From Seriola aureovittata (lineage: Eukaryota; Chordata; Actinopteri; Carangiformes; Carangidae), in NCBI RefSeq assembly GCF_021018895.1, contig NC_079384.1, forward strand, positions 10,711,140 through 10,775,139: a DNA stretch of 64,000 nucleotides, in the 5' to 3' direction. Shown piece after piece: positions 1 through 27,577 of this stretch. The first letter of the stretch is position 1; each line of letters opens with the position of its first letter. The translations under genes were made by a program, and so were the position numbers. A model generated the notes under the pieces. That model searched no databases, was not told where the DNA came from, and worked only from the letters and a program-made list of their open reading frames with translations.

Positions 1-1559
1 CTGTGACATTTCCTGGTGTTTTTATGCCTTATTACACTAGATGTTTTTTTTTTTTTTTTTACTTTTTCGCTATACTATACTATGTCGTTTTTTCACTTTT
101 TTTGCCATAGTATACTATGTCGTTTTTTTTCACTTTTTAGGCCTTACTATACTATGGTATCTTTATACCTACTATACTATGACGTTTTCTGGTGTTTTTA
201 TGCCTTTTTACACTGTCGTTTTTTTCACTTTTTTTGCCATAGTATACTATTTAGTTTTTTTTCACTTTTTTTGCCATAGTATACTATTTAGTTTTTTTTC
301 ACTTTTTGGGCCTTACTATACTATGATGTCTTTATACCACACTATACCATGACATTTGCCGGTGTTTTTATGCCTTATTACACTATGTGTTTATTTCACT
401 TTTTTTTGCCATAGTATACTATGTCGTTTTTTTCACTTTTTTTGCCATAGTATACTATGTCGTTTTTTTTTCACTTTTTAGGCCTTACTATACTATGGTA
501 TCTTTATACCTACTATACTATGACGTTTGCTGGAGTTTTTATGCCTTATTACACTATATGGTTTTTTCACTTTTTTTGCCATAGTATCCAATGTCGTTTT
601 TTTCACTTTCTAGGCCTTACTATACTATTACGTCTTTATACCACACTATACCATGACATTTGCTGGTGTTTTTATGCCTTATTACACTATGTGTTTATTT
701 CACTTTTTTTGCCATAGTATACTATGTCGTGTTTTTTCACTTTTTTTGCCATAGTATACTATGTCGTTTTTTTTCACTTTTTAGGCCTTACTATACTATG
801 AGGTCTTTATACCTACTATACTGTGACATTTCCTGGTGTTTTTATGCCTTATTACACGAGATGTTTTTTTTTTTTTTTTTACTTTTTCGCTATACTATAC
901 TATGTCGTTTTTTCACTTTTTTTGCCATAGTATACTATGTCGTTTTTTTTCACTTTTTAGGCCTTACTATACTATGGTATCTTTATACCTACTATACTAT
1001 GACGTTTTCTGGTGTTTTTATGCCTTTTTACACTGTCGTTTTTTTCACTTTTTTTGCCATACTATACTATGTTGTTTTTTCACTTTTTTTTGCCATAGTA
1101 TACTATGTCGTTTTTTTTCACTTTTTAGGCCTTAATATACTATTACGTCTTTATACCACACTATACCATGACACTTGCTGGTGTTTTTATGCCTTATTAC
1201 ACTATGTGTTTATTTCACTTTTTTTGCCATAGTATACTATGTCGTTTTTTTCACTTTTTTTGCCATAGTATACTATGTCGTTTTTTTTTCACTTTTTAGG
1301 CCTTACTATACTATTACGTCTTTATACCACGCTATACCATGGCATTTGCTGGTGTTTTTATGCCTTATTACACTATGTTTTTTTAAAACGTTTTTTGCCA
1401 TACTATATTATGTCGTTTTTTTCACTTTTTAGGCCTTACTATACTATTACGTCTTTATACCACACTATACCATGACACTTGCTGGTGTTTTCATGCCTTA
1501 TTACACTATGTGTTTATTTCACTTTTTTTGCCATACTATACTATGTCGTTTTTTTCACT

Positions 1560-1925
1560 TTTAAGGACTTACTATACTATGTCATCTTTTTACCTTACTA
1601 AACTACTTTTTTTTTTTTACTTGTTTTTGCATGCTATACTATGACGTTTTTATGACATACCAGACCAGGATACACATACATACATGCACTTTATTTAAAC
1701 ATACATACATACATACATACATACATACTTTCCTTCTCATAGATACTTTCAGACATACATGAATACTTTAATATATACATACATACATACATACATACAT
1801 ACATACATAAGTAGTTTAATTCAGACATTCTTTCAGACCTAAAATCTTTTATTTATACATATTTACCAAATTTCAGACATAAATAATGCATTCATTCATG
1901 CTGACATATGAGTGTATACTATGTT
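1560..1925. repeat. CATA-rich cassette, copy 1 of 5 in the array
   Basis: This stretch differs from the surrounding units. It runs from a variant unit (CTTTTAAGGACTTACTATAC) through a second one (TTTTTGCATGCTATACTATG), then ACATACATACATGCACTTT, two (CATA)n microsatellite blocks, TCTCATAGATACTTTCAG, and ATTCATTCATGCTGACATA before the 36-bp type resumes. The same order recurs four more times in the array, with differences mainly in the number of CATA units. Confidence 0.85.
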
Positions 1926-3219
1926 GTTTTTTTCTTTTTTGTTTTGCCATAATATACCATGTCATTTTTTTTTTTACTTTTTTGCAATACTACTGTATAC
2001 TATTACGTCTTTATACCACACTATACCATGACATTTGCTGGTGTTTTTATGCCTTATTACACTATATGTTTTTTTTTTTCCTTTTCCCTATGCTATACTA
2101 TGTAGTTTTTTCACTTTTTTTGCCATAGTATACTGTGTCGTTTTTTCACTTTTTTTGCCATAGTATACTATGTCGTTTTTTTCCCACTTTTTAGGCCTTA
2201 CTATACTATAACGTCTTTATACCACACTATACCATGACACTTGCTGGTGTTTTCATGCCTTATTACACTATGTGTTTATTTCACTTTTTTTGCCATAGTA
2301 TTCTGTGTCATTTTTTTTTCACTTTTTTTGCCATAGTATACTGTGTCGATTTTTTTCACTTTTTAGGCCTTACTATACTATGACGTCTTTAGACCTACTA
2401 TACTATGACGTTTTCTGGTGTTTTTATGCCTTATTACACTAGATGTTTTTTTTTTTTTTTTTTACTTTTTCGCTATACTATACTATGTTGTTTTTTCACT
2501 TTTTTTGCCATAGTATACTATGTGGTTTTTTTTTCACTTTTTAGGCCTTACTATACTATGGTATCTTTATACCTACTATACTATGACGTTTTCTGGTGTT
2601 TTTATGCCTTTTTACACTGTCGTTTTTTTCACTTTTTTTGCCATACTATACTATGTTGTTTTTTCACTTTTTTTGCCATAGTATACTATGTTGTTTTTTT
2701 TCACTTTTTAGGCCTTACTATACTATTACGTCTTTATACCACACTATACCATGACACTTGCTGGTGTTTTTATGCCTTATTACACTATGTGTTTATTTCA
2801 CTTTTTTTGCCATAGTATACTATGTCGTTTTTTTTCACTTTTTTTGCCATAGTATTCTGTGTCATTTTTTTTACTTTTTTTTGCCATAGTATACTATGTC
2901 GTTTTTTTCACTTTTTTTGCCATAGTATACTATGTCGTTTTTTTCACTTTTTTTGCCATAGTATACTATGTCGTTTTTTTCACTTTTTTTGCCATAGTAT
3001 ACTATGTCGTTTTTTCACTTTTTTTGCCATAGTATACTATGTCGTTTTTTTCACTTTTTTTGCCATAGTATACTATGTCGTTTTTTTCCCACTTTTTAGG
3101 CCTTACTATACTATTACGTCTTTATACCACGCTATACCATGACATTTGCTGGTGTTTTTATGCCTTATTACACTGTTTTTTTAAAACTTTTTTTGCCATA
3201 CTATACTATGTCGTTTTTT

Positions 3220-3585
3220 TCACTTTTAAGGACTTACTATACTATGTCATCTTTTTACCTTACTAAACTACTTTTTTTTTTTTTTACTTGTTTTTGCATG
3301 CTATACTATGACGTTTTTATGACATACCAGACCATGATACACATACATACATGCACTTTTTTTAAACATATATACATACATACATACATACATACATACT
3401 TTCCTTCTCATAGATACTTTCAGACATACATGAATACTTTAATATATACATACATACATACATACATACATAAGTAGTTTAAAGACATTCTTTCAGACCT
3501 AAAATCTTTTATTTATACATATTTACCAAATTTCAGACATAAATAATGTATTCATTCATGCTGACATACGATAGTATACTATGTT
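3220..3585. repeat. CATA-rich cassette, copy 2 of 5
   Basis: Same order of blocks as the first cassette. The landmark TTTCAGACATAAATAATG starts at 3531, 1,660 bases after the copy at 1871. It ends in ACGATAGTATAC rather than GAGTGTATAC, a variant shared only with copy 5. Confidence 0.85.
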
Positions 3586-4879
3586 GTTTTTTTCTTTTTT
3601 TTTTTTGCCATAATATACTATGTCATTTTTTTTACTTTTTTGCAATACTACTGTATACTATTACGTCTTTATACCACACTATACCATGACATTTGCTGGT
3701 GTTTTTATGCCTTATTACACTAGATGTTTTTTTTTTTTTTCCTTTTCCCTATGCTATACTATGTCGTTTTTTTCACTTTTTTTGCCATAGTATACTATGT
3801 CGTTTTTTCACTTTTTTTGCCATAGTATACTATGTCGTTTTTTTCCCACTTTTTAGGCCTTACTATACTATAACGTCTTTATACCACACTATACCATGAC
3901 ACTTGCTGGTGTTTTCATGCCTTATTACACTATGTGTTTATTTCACTTTTTTTGCCATAGTATTCTGTGTCATTTTTTTTTCACTTTTTTTGCCATAGTA
4001 TACTGTGTCGATTTTTTTCACTTTTTAGGCCTTACTATACTATGACGTCTTTATACCTACTATACTATGACATTTCCTGGTGTTTTTATGCCTTATTACA
4101 CTAGATGTTTTTTTTGTTTTTTTTACTTTTTCGCTATACTATACTATGTTGTTTTTTCACTTTTTTTGCCATAGTATACTATGTGGTTTTTTTTTCACTT
4201 TTTAGGCCTTACTATACTATGGTATCTTTATACCTACTATACTATGACGTTTTCTGGTGTTTTTATGCCTTTTTACACTGTCGTTTTTTTCACTTTTTTT
4301 GCCATACTATACTATGTTGTTTTTTCACTTTTTTTGCCATACTATACTATGTTGTTTTTTTTCACTTTTTAGGCCTTACTATACTATTACGTCTTTATAC
4401 CACACTATACCATGACACTTGCTGGTGTTTTTATGCCTTATTACACTATGTGTTTATTTCACTTTTTTTGCCATAGTATACTATGTCGTTTTTTTCACTT
4501 TTTTTTGCCATAGTATACTATGTTGTTTTTTTACTTTTTTTGCCATAGTATACTATGTCGTTTTTTTCACTTTTTTTGCCATAGTATACTATGTCGTTTT
4601 TTTCACTTTTTTTGCCATAGTATACTATGTCGTTTTTTTCACTTTTTTTGCCATAGTATACTATGTCGTTTTTTTCACTTTTTTTGCCATAGTATACTAT
4701 GTCGTTTTTTTCACTTTTTTTGCCATAGTATACTATGTCGTTTTTTTCCCACTTTTTAGGCCTTACTATACTATTACGTCTTTATACCACGCTATACCAT
4801 GACATTTGCTGGTGTTTTTATGCCTTATTACACTGTTTTTTTAAAACTTTTTTTGCCATACTATACTATGTCGTTTTTT

Positions 4880-5250
4880 TCACTTTTAAGGACTTACTAT
4901 ACTATGTCATCTTTTTACCTTACTAAACTACTTTTTTTTTTTTTTTACTTGTTTTTGCATGCTATACTATGACGTTTTTATGACATACCAGACCATGATA
5001 CACATACATACATGCACTTTTTTTAAACATATATACATACATACATACATACATACATACATACTTTCCTTCTCATAGATACTTTCAGACATACATGAAT
5101 ACTTTAATATATACATACATACATACATACATACATAAGTAGTTTAATTCAGACATTCTTTCAGACCTAAAATCTTTTATTTATACATATTTACCAAATT
5201 TCAGACATAAATAATGCATTCATTCATGCTGACATATGAGTGTATACTAT
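4880..5250. repeat. CATA-rich cassette, copy 3 of 5
   Basis: Same order of blocks. The landmark TTTCAGACATAAATAATG starts at 5199, 1,668 bases after the previous copy. It is flanked on the left by a long pure run of the 36-bp unit. Confidence 0.85.
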
Positions 5251-6049
5251 GTTGTTTTTTTCTTTTTTGTTTTGCCATAATATACCATGTCATTTTTTTT
5301 TTTACTTTTTTGCAATACTACTGTATACTATTACGTCTTTATACCACACTATACCATGACATTTGCTGGTGTTTTTATGCCTTATTACACTAGATGTTTT
5401 TTTTTTTTTTTTACTTTTTCGCTATACTATACTATGTCGTTTTTTCACTTTTTTTGCCATAGTATACTATGTCGTTTTTTCACTTTTTTTGCCATAGTAT
5501 ACTATGTCGTTTTTTTTCACTTTTTAGGCCTTACTATACTATGGTATCTTTATACCTACTATACTATGACGTTTTCTGGTGTTTTTATGCCTTTTTACAC
5601 TGTCGTTTTTTTCACTTTTTTTGCCATAGTATACTATGTCGTTTTTTTTCACTTTTTAGGCCTTAATATACTATTATGTCTTTATACCACACTATACCAT
5701 GACACTTGCTGGTGTTTTTATGCCTTATTACACTATGTGTTTTTTTCACTTTTTTTGCCATAGTATACTATGTCGTTTTTTTTCACTTTTTAGGCCTTAC
5801 TATACTATTACGTCTTTATACCACGCTATACCATGACATTTGCTGGTGTTTTTATGCCTTATTACACTATGTTTTTTTAAAACGTTTTTTGCCATACTAT
5901 ATTATGTCGTTTTTTTCACTTTTTAGGCCTTACTATACTATTACGTCTTTATACCACACTATACCATGACACTTGCTGGTGTTTTTATGCCTTATTACAC
6001 TATGTGTTTATTTCACTTTTTTTGCCATACTATACTATGTCGTTTTTTT

Positions 6050-6415
6050 CACTTTTAAGGACTTACTATACTATGTCATCTTTTTACCTTACTAAACTAC
6101 TTTTTTTTTTTTACTTGTTTTTGCATGCTATACTATGACGTTTTTATGACATACCAGACCAGGATACACATACATACATGCACTTTATTTAAACATACAT
6201 ACATACATACATACATACATACATACTTTCCTTCTCATAGATACTTTCAGACATACATGAATACTTTAATATATACATACATACATACATACATACATAA
6301 GTAGTTTAATTCAGACATTCTTTCAGACCTAAAATCTTTTATTTATACATATTTACCAAATTTCAGACATAAATAATGCATTCATTCATGCTGACATACG
6401 AGTGTATACTATGTT
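6050..6415. repeat. CATA-rich cassette, copy 4 of 5
   Basis: Same order of blocks. The landmark starts at 6361, only 1,162 bases after the previous copy, so one higher-order period here lacks roughly 500 bases of 36-bp units. Confidence 0.85.
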
Positions 6416-8374
6416 GTTTTTTTCTTTTTTGTTTTGCCATAATATACCATGTCATTTTTTTTTTAACTTTTTTGCAATACTACTGTATACTATTACGTCT
6501 TTATACCACACTATACCATGACATTTGCTGGTGTTTTTATGCCTTATTACACTATATGTTTTTTTTTTTTTCCTTTTCCCTATGCTATACTATGTTGTTT
6601 TTTCACTTTTTTTGCCATAGTATACTATGTCGTTTTTTCACTTTTTTTGCCATAGTATACTATGTCGTTTTTTTCCCACTTTTTAGGCCTTACTATACTA
6701 TTACGTCTTTATACCACACTATACCATGACACTTGCTGGTGTTTTCATGCCTTATTACACTATGTGTTTATTTCACTTTTTTTGCCATAGTATACTGTGT
6801 CATTTTTTTTTCACTTTTTTTGCCATAGTATACTGTGTCGATTTTTTTCACTTTTTAGGCCTTACTATACTATGACGTCTCTATACCTACTATACTATGA
6901 CATTTCCTGGTGTTTTTATGCCTTATTACACTAGATGTTTTTTTTGTTTTTTTTACTTTTTCGCTATACTATACTATGTTGTTTTTTCACTTTTTTTGCC
7001 ATAGTATACTATGTGGTTTTTTTTTCACTTTTTAGGCCTTAATATACTATGGTATCTTTATACCTACTATACCATGACACTTGCTGGTGTTTTTATGCCT
7101 CATTACACTATGTGTTTATTTCACTTTTTTTGCCATAGTATACTATGTCGTTTTTTTCACTTTTTTTGCCATAGTATACTATGTTGTTTTTTTACTTTTT
7201 TTGCCATAGTATACTATGTCGTTTTTTTCACTTTTTTTGCCATAGTATACTATGTCGTTTTTTTCACTTTTTTTGCCATAGTATACTATGTCGTTTTTTT
7301 ACTTTTTTTGCCATAGTATACTATGTCGTTTTTTTACTTTTTTTGCCATAGTATACTATGTCGTTTTTTTCACTTTTTTTGCCATAGTATACTATGTCGT
7401 TTTTTCACTTTTTTTGCCATAGTATACTATGTCGTTTTTTTCACTTTTTTTGCCATAGTATACTATGTCGTTTTTTTCCCACTTTTTAGGCCTTACTATA
7501 CTATTACGTCTTTATACCACGCTATACCATGACATTTGCTGGTGTTTTTATGCCTTATTACACTAGATGTTTTTTTTGTTTTTTTTACTTTTTCGCTATA
7601 CTATACTATGTTGTTTTTTCACTTTTTTTGCCATAGTATACTATGTGGTTTTTTTTTCACTTTTTAGGCCTTAATATACTATGGTATCTTTATACCTACT
7701 ATACTATGACGTTTTCTGGTGTTTTTATGCCTTTTTACACTGTCGTTTTTTTCACTTTTTTTGCCATAGTATAATATGTTGTTTTTTTTCACTTTTTAGG
7801 CCTTACTATACTATTACGTCTTTATACCACACTATACCATGACACTTGCTGGTGTTTTTATGCCTCATTACACTATGTGTTTATTTCACTTTTTTTGCCA
7901 TAGTATACTATGTCGTTTTTTTCACTTTTTTTGCCATAGTATACTATGTTGTTTTTTTACTTTTTTTGCCATAGTATACTATGTCGTTTTTTTCACTTTT
8001 TTTGCCATAGTATACTATGTCGTTTTTTTCACTTTTTTTGCCATAGTATACTATGTCGTTTTTTTACTTTTTTTGCCATAGTATACTATGTCGTTTTTTT
8101 TACTTTTTTTGCCATAGTATACTATATCGTTTTTTTCACTTTTTTTGCCATAGTATACTATGTCGTTTTTTCACTTTTTTTGCCATAGTATACTATGTCG
8201 TTTTTTTCACTTTTTTTGCCATAGTATACTATGTCGTTTTTTTCCCACTTTTTAGGCCTTACTATACTATTACGTCTTTATACCACGCTATACCATGACA
8301 TTTGCTGGTGTTTTTATGCCTTATTACACTATGTTTTTTTTAAACTTTTTTTGCCATACTATACTATGTCGTTT

Positions 8375-8735
8375 TTTTCACTTTTAAGGACTTACTATAC
8401 TATGTCATCTTTTTACCTTACTAAACTACTTTTTTTTTTTTTACTTGTTTTTGCATGCTATACTATGACGTTTTTATGACATACCAGACCATGATACACA
8501 TACATACATGCACTTTTTTTAAACATATATACATACATACATACTTTCCTTCTCATAGATACTTTCAGACATACATGAATACTTTAATATATACATACAT
8601 ACATACATACATACATACATACATAAGTAGTTTAAAGACATTCTTTCAGACCTAAAATCTTTTATTTATACATATTTACCAAATTTCAGACATAAATAAT
8701 GTATTCATTCATGCTGACATACGATAGTATACTAT
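8375..8735. repeat. CATA-rich cassette, copy 5 of 5
   Basis: Same order of blocks. The landmark starts at 8684, 2,323 bases after copy 4. That interval contains a visible internal duplication: the blocks at about 6930-7330 and 7560-8080 share the same sequence order. The first CATA block is the shortest of the five copies. Confidence 0.85.
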
Positions 8736-10503
8736 GTTGTTTTTTTTTTTTTTTTTTTGCCATAATATACTATGTCATTTTTTTTACTTTTTTGCAATAC
8801 TACTGTATACTATTACGTCTTTATACCACACTATACCATGACATTTGCTGGTGTTTTTATGCCTTATTACACTAGATGTTTTTTTTTTTTTTTTACTTTT
8901 TCGCTATACTGTACTTTGTCGTTTTTTCACTTTTTTTGCCATAGTATACTATGTCGTTTTTTTTCACTTTTTAGGCCTTACTATACTATGGTATCTTTAT
9001 ACCTACTATACTATGACGTTTTCTGGTGTTTTTTTGCCTTTTTACACTGTCGTTTTTTTCACTTTTTTTGCCATACTATACTATGTTGTTTTTTCACTTT
9101 TTTTGCCACAGTATACTATGTCGTTTTTTTTCACTTTTTAGGCCTTACTATACTATTACGTCTTTATACCACTCTATACCATGACACTTGCTGGTGTTTT
9201 TATGCCTTTTTACACTATGTGTTTATTTCACTTTTTTTGCCATAGTATATTGTGTCGTTTTTTTTTCACTTTTTAGGCCTTGCTATACTATTACGTCTTT
9301 ATACCACACTATACCATGACATTTCCTGGTGTTTTTATGCCTTATTACACTATGTGTTTATTTCACTTTTTTTGCCATAGTATACTATGTCGTTTTTTTC
9401 ACTTTTTTTGCCATAGTATACTATGTCGTTTTTTTTTCACTTTTTAGGCCTTACTATACTATGATGTCTTTATACCACACTATACCATGACATTTGCTGG
9501 TGTTTTTATGCCTTATTACACTATGTGGTTTTTTCACTTTTTTTGCCATAGTATACTATGTCGTTTTTTTTCACATTTTAGGCCTTACTATACTATGATG
9601 TCTTTATACCACACTATACCATGACATTTGCTGGTGTTTTAATGCCTTATTACACTATGTGTTTATTTCACTTTTTTTGCCATAGTATACTATGTCGTTT
9701 TTTTTCACTTTTTAGGCCTTACTATACTATGACGTCTTTATACCTTACTATACCATGACATTTGCTGGTGTTTTTATGCCTTATTACAGTGTTTTTTTTT
9801 TTTAACTTTTTTGCCATACTATACTATGTCGTTTTTTTTTCACTTTTTAGTCCTTACTCTAATTACTTTCTAGGCCTCACTATAATTACTATGACGTCTT
9901 TATATCTACTATACTATGACAGTTTTTGATGTTTTTATGCCTTATTACACTGTGTTTTTTTCCACTTTTTTTGCCATAGTATACTATGTCGTTTTTTTTT
10001 CACTTTTTAGGCCTTACTATAATTACTTTTTAGGCCTTACTATAATTACTATGACATCTTTATACCTACTATACTATGACGGTTTTTGATGTTTTTATGC
10101 CTTATTACACTGAGGTTTTTTTTTCACTTCTTTTGCCATAGTATACTATGTCTTTTTTTTTTGTCACTTTTTAGGCCTTACTATACTATGTTGTTTTTAT
10201 ACTTACTATAATATGACGTTTTCTGGTGTTTTTATGCCTTATTACACTGTGGTTTTTTAACTTTTTTGCCATACTGTACTATGTTGTTTTTTTTTCACTT
10301 TTTAGGCCTTACTGTACTATTACGTCTTTATACCTACTACACTATGACGTTTTCTGGTGTTTTTATGCCTTTTTACCATACTGTACTAGGTCTTTTTTTT
10401 CACTTTTTAGGCCTTATGATGTTCATTATTCCTTACTATATTATGAAGTTTTATTTCTTTATATACTCTGACTTTTTATGCTTTACTATACGATGATGTA
10501 TTT

Positions 10504-10650
10504 GTGGGGTAGCTCGGTGCAGTACTAAGAACTGTTGCCTCACAGTGCGAAGGTTCTGGATTTATACCTTGCGTCTGGGGCCTTTCTGTTCTGCTTGGCG
10601 TCCTCCTGAAATCCAAAGACATGCGCATTTGGTTAATTGGCAACTCCAGT
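10504..10650 (+). repeat. tRNA-like SINE, copy 1 (internally shortened)
   Basis: The stretch begins GGGGTAGCTCGGTGCAGTAC and contains a degenerate B-box-like stretch (GGTTCTGGATTTATACC), then GGGCCTTTCTGTTCTG and CCAAAGACATGCGCATTTGG. It aligns block by block with the second copy but lacks that copy's TGGAGTTTGCATGTTCTCCC segment. The pattern is that of a short repeat widespread in fish genomes (GGGCGGCACGGTGG type). Family assignment is from memory. Confidence 0.7.
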
Positions 10651-10671
10651 GCCTTACTATGACCTTTCTAT

Positions 10672-10847
10672 GGGGCGGCACAGTGGTGTAGTGCTTACAA
10701 CGGTGCTCAGTGAGAAGGTTCTGGGTTTGAGCCTCAGGCCTTTCTGTGTGGAGTTTGCATGTTCTCCCTGTGCCTCCGTGGGTTCTGTTCGGATACTCTC
10801 CATAGTCCAAAGACTTGCGCATTATTTTAATTGGTGACTTTAATGCC
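10672..10847 (+). repeat. tRNA-like SINE, copy 2 (fuller length)
   Basis: The element starts GGGGCGGCACAGTGGTGTAG, which contains an A-box-like GTGTAGTGCTTA. It continues with B-box-like GGTTCTGGGTTTGAGCC, then CCTTTCTGTGTGGAGTTTGC and CATGTTCTCCCTGTGCC, and ends near AGTCCAAAGACTTGCGCATT. It lies in the same orientation as copy 1, about 22 bases away. The short spacer (GCCTTACTATGACC) looks like array sequence, so the SINEs probably inserted into the edge of the satellite. Open frames across it are spurious. Confidence 0.75.
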
Positions 10848-12328
10848 TAACTGTTGTTGTGTCCCTACCAATGTTGAGACTAAACCTACATTCTGGTTTC
10901 TATTCATGTATCATACTGTAGGTACGCCCTGTCGGGTTCGCCTCTGTTCACCTACAATAGATGTAGACATTATACATGTAAGCCAAAATGAAAAGTAAAA
11001 CAATAAGTTCTTTATTATTATACCACTATATGACAGCATATTACAAAAACAAAGCATTTTTTCACAGTTAAATAAAAACAGCAAAACAAAGATCAAACAC
11101 AGCAGGCCGTACAGTGGGCAGTTACAAAGCGTTTTAAGTTAGTGTCCAGTCTTAATTTTAACAATTCTTTTAGAGTTGACACATCTTTTAGGTGCAATTA
11201 TTTCCCAAAATAAAGCAAACTGCTTTCATGGTCCCTCGCCAAAAGATACTTTCTAGATTCACAGGGCTCATTCATGAAGCTTTTTGTGTGTTCCCTTTTG
11301 ATACTTCTACATTTCCCTGTTTTCTTACAGTTATTCAGAGTAGCAACACAAGTAGTTCAATTTATATTTGGTGTAAAAGACTTGAACATCCTTAAAACTG
11401 CACCTAATTTACAGTAGCTGAGGAGTATCAACCACTTGTCTACAACCGAGGTTGTGAACATGGTTGTTGTAGGAAAGGCAATGGTGGAGTGACACTTAGA
11501 TTATTGTGTTTTTGTTTGATTCCTTTTATCCCATTACTGTGCCTACTTCTCAAAATGTAAGATCTAGATAAGCTCTGTAATATCTACCACTGGATCCTGT
11601 TTTTTCCGCTTTTAACAAAGACAATACATACCTAAAAATAACTTTGGTTTATTTTGTGATGACAAAGATCTTTCTCAGTGGGAGTGAAACTTGGAGAAGG
11701 AATTTAGAAACTTATTAGTCCTAGATTTGCTAGTGTTTAAACTAAGGTGCAAGACTCAGAAAGCATGCTTTAAGCGCACTTTGTGGCCTGAAGCAGGAAA
11801 ATGCTGATTAAAATAAATCATGGTTAATTTTTACAGGTGATATAAAAAAAAAGAAATGTTACTGTATTGCTGAGCTTGAAGATATTTCACATCAGCAGCT
11901 GTTACTGTGGTTTAATCAGACTCTGCAATACAGAGTCAGGCTTGAAATGTGCTTTGAATCCTGCCCTAGTACCAACTACGCAAAACAGATCTCTTAGTGA
12001 TTTTAAGTACCAATCGATTTTGTGATCCTGCAATTGCTGTAGTTTGCATTGGTTTGGCTCTTTGTTCAAAACTGAATAAGTTACATATCAGACTTTTTAA
12101 ATAATTTGTCAAAAACTAAATCTAAAAATATACTTCCCCTTTTTCTCCGTAAAAACTAGATCGAAAACTTCTACCCAGATCCCTCAGACAGACAGTAGTT
12201 CTACTATCCAGAGTCACCCTGCCCATTTTTCCAAAGGCAGCTGTTGTCATAACCGGAGAGTACATAATGTACATTAAGTGAGATGGGCAGTCACATCAGG
12301 AAGTACACCCCATTCTGTGTTGTTGGGA
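10848..12328 (-). other. ACLY 3' flank and probable 3' UTR
   Basis: No exon is seen. The stretch directly downstream of the ACLY stop codon must include its 3' UTR. Read on the minus strand, AATAAA polyadenylation hexamers occur at 11653-11648 and at 11016-11011. Either could end the transcript, and the sequence alone does not decide. The UTR would be about 0.7 or 1.3 kb long, both plausible. No other structure was recognised. Confidence 0.45.
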
Positions 12329-27554
<15,226 letters not shown>

Positions 27555-27577
27555 GGCAGCGCTGGCTAGCACAGGAC

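Larger units (their letters stand above)
1..10500. repeat. Higher-order T-rich tandem array (satellite/minisatellite) with palindromic units
   Basis: Almost every base belongs to a tandem array. Three main unit types are seen: a 36-bp unit (T7-CAC-T7 followed by GCCATAGTATACTATG and a 3-base linker), a 37-bp variant with AGGCCTTACTATACTATG in place of the palindrome, and 25-37 bp variants carrying CTTTATACC or GGTGTTTTTATGCC. Most end in a TATACTATG-like motif, which suggests one ancestral unit. The 36-bp period is exact, for example between 4561 and 4597, and pure runs occur near 2880-3080, 4540-4750, 7120-7470 and 7880-8240. Runs alternate with blocks of the longer variants, giving a higher-order structure. 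The top strand is rich in T and poor in G. The left end lies outside the window. Long open frames with repeated Phe/Tyr/Val peptides arise only because 36 is a multiple of 3. No gene is supported here. Confidence 0.95.

Noticed and set aside
16..10496. Many open reading frames of 60-190 codons encoding Phe/Tyr/Cys/Val-rich repeats
   Set aside because: They follow the tandem array. A 36-bp unit keeps any stop-free frame open, and the peptides are pure unit repeats without gene features.
1..10500. CRISPR-like array because of regular short repeats
   Set aside because: There are no unique spacers; all sequence between palindromes is itself repeated, and the genome is eukaryotic.
10562..10837. 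Open frames on both strands near 10.7 kb
   Set aside because: They lie across two SINE copies and have no conserved domain.
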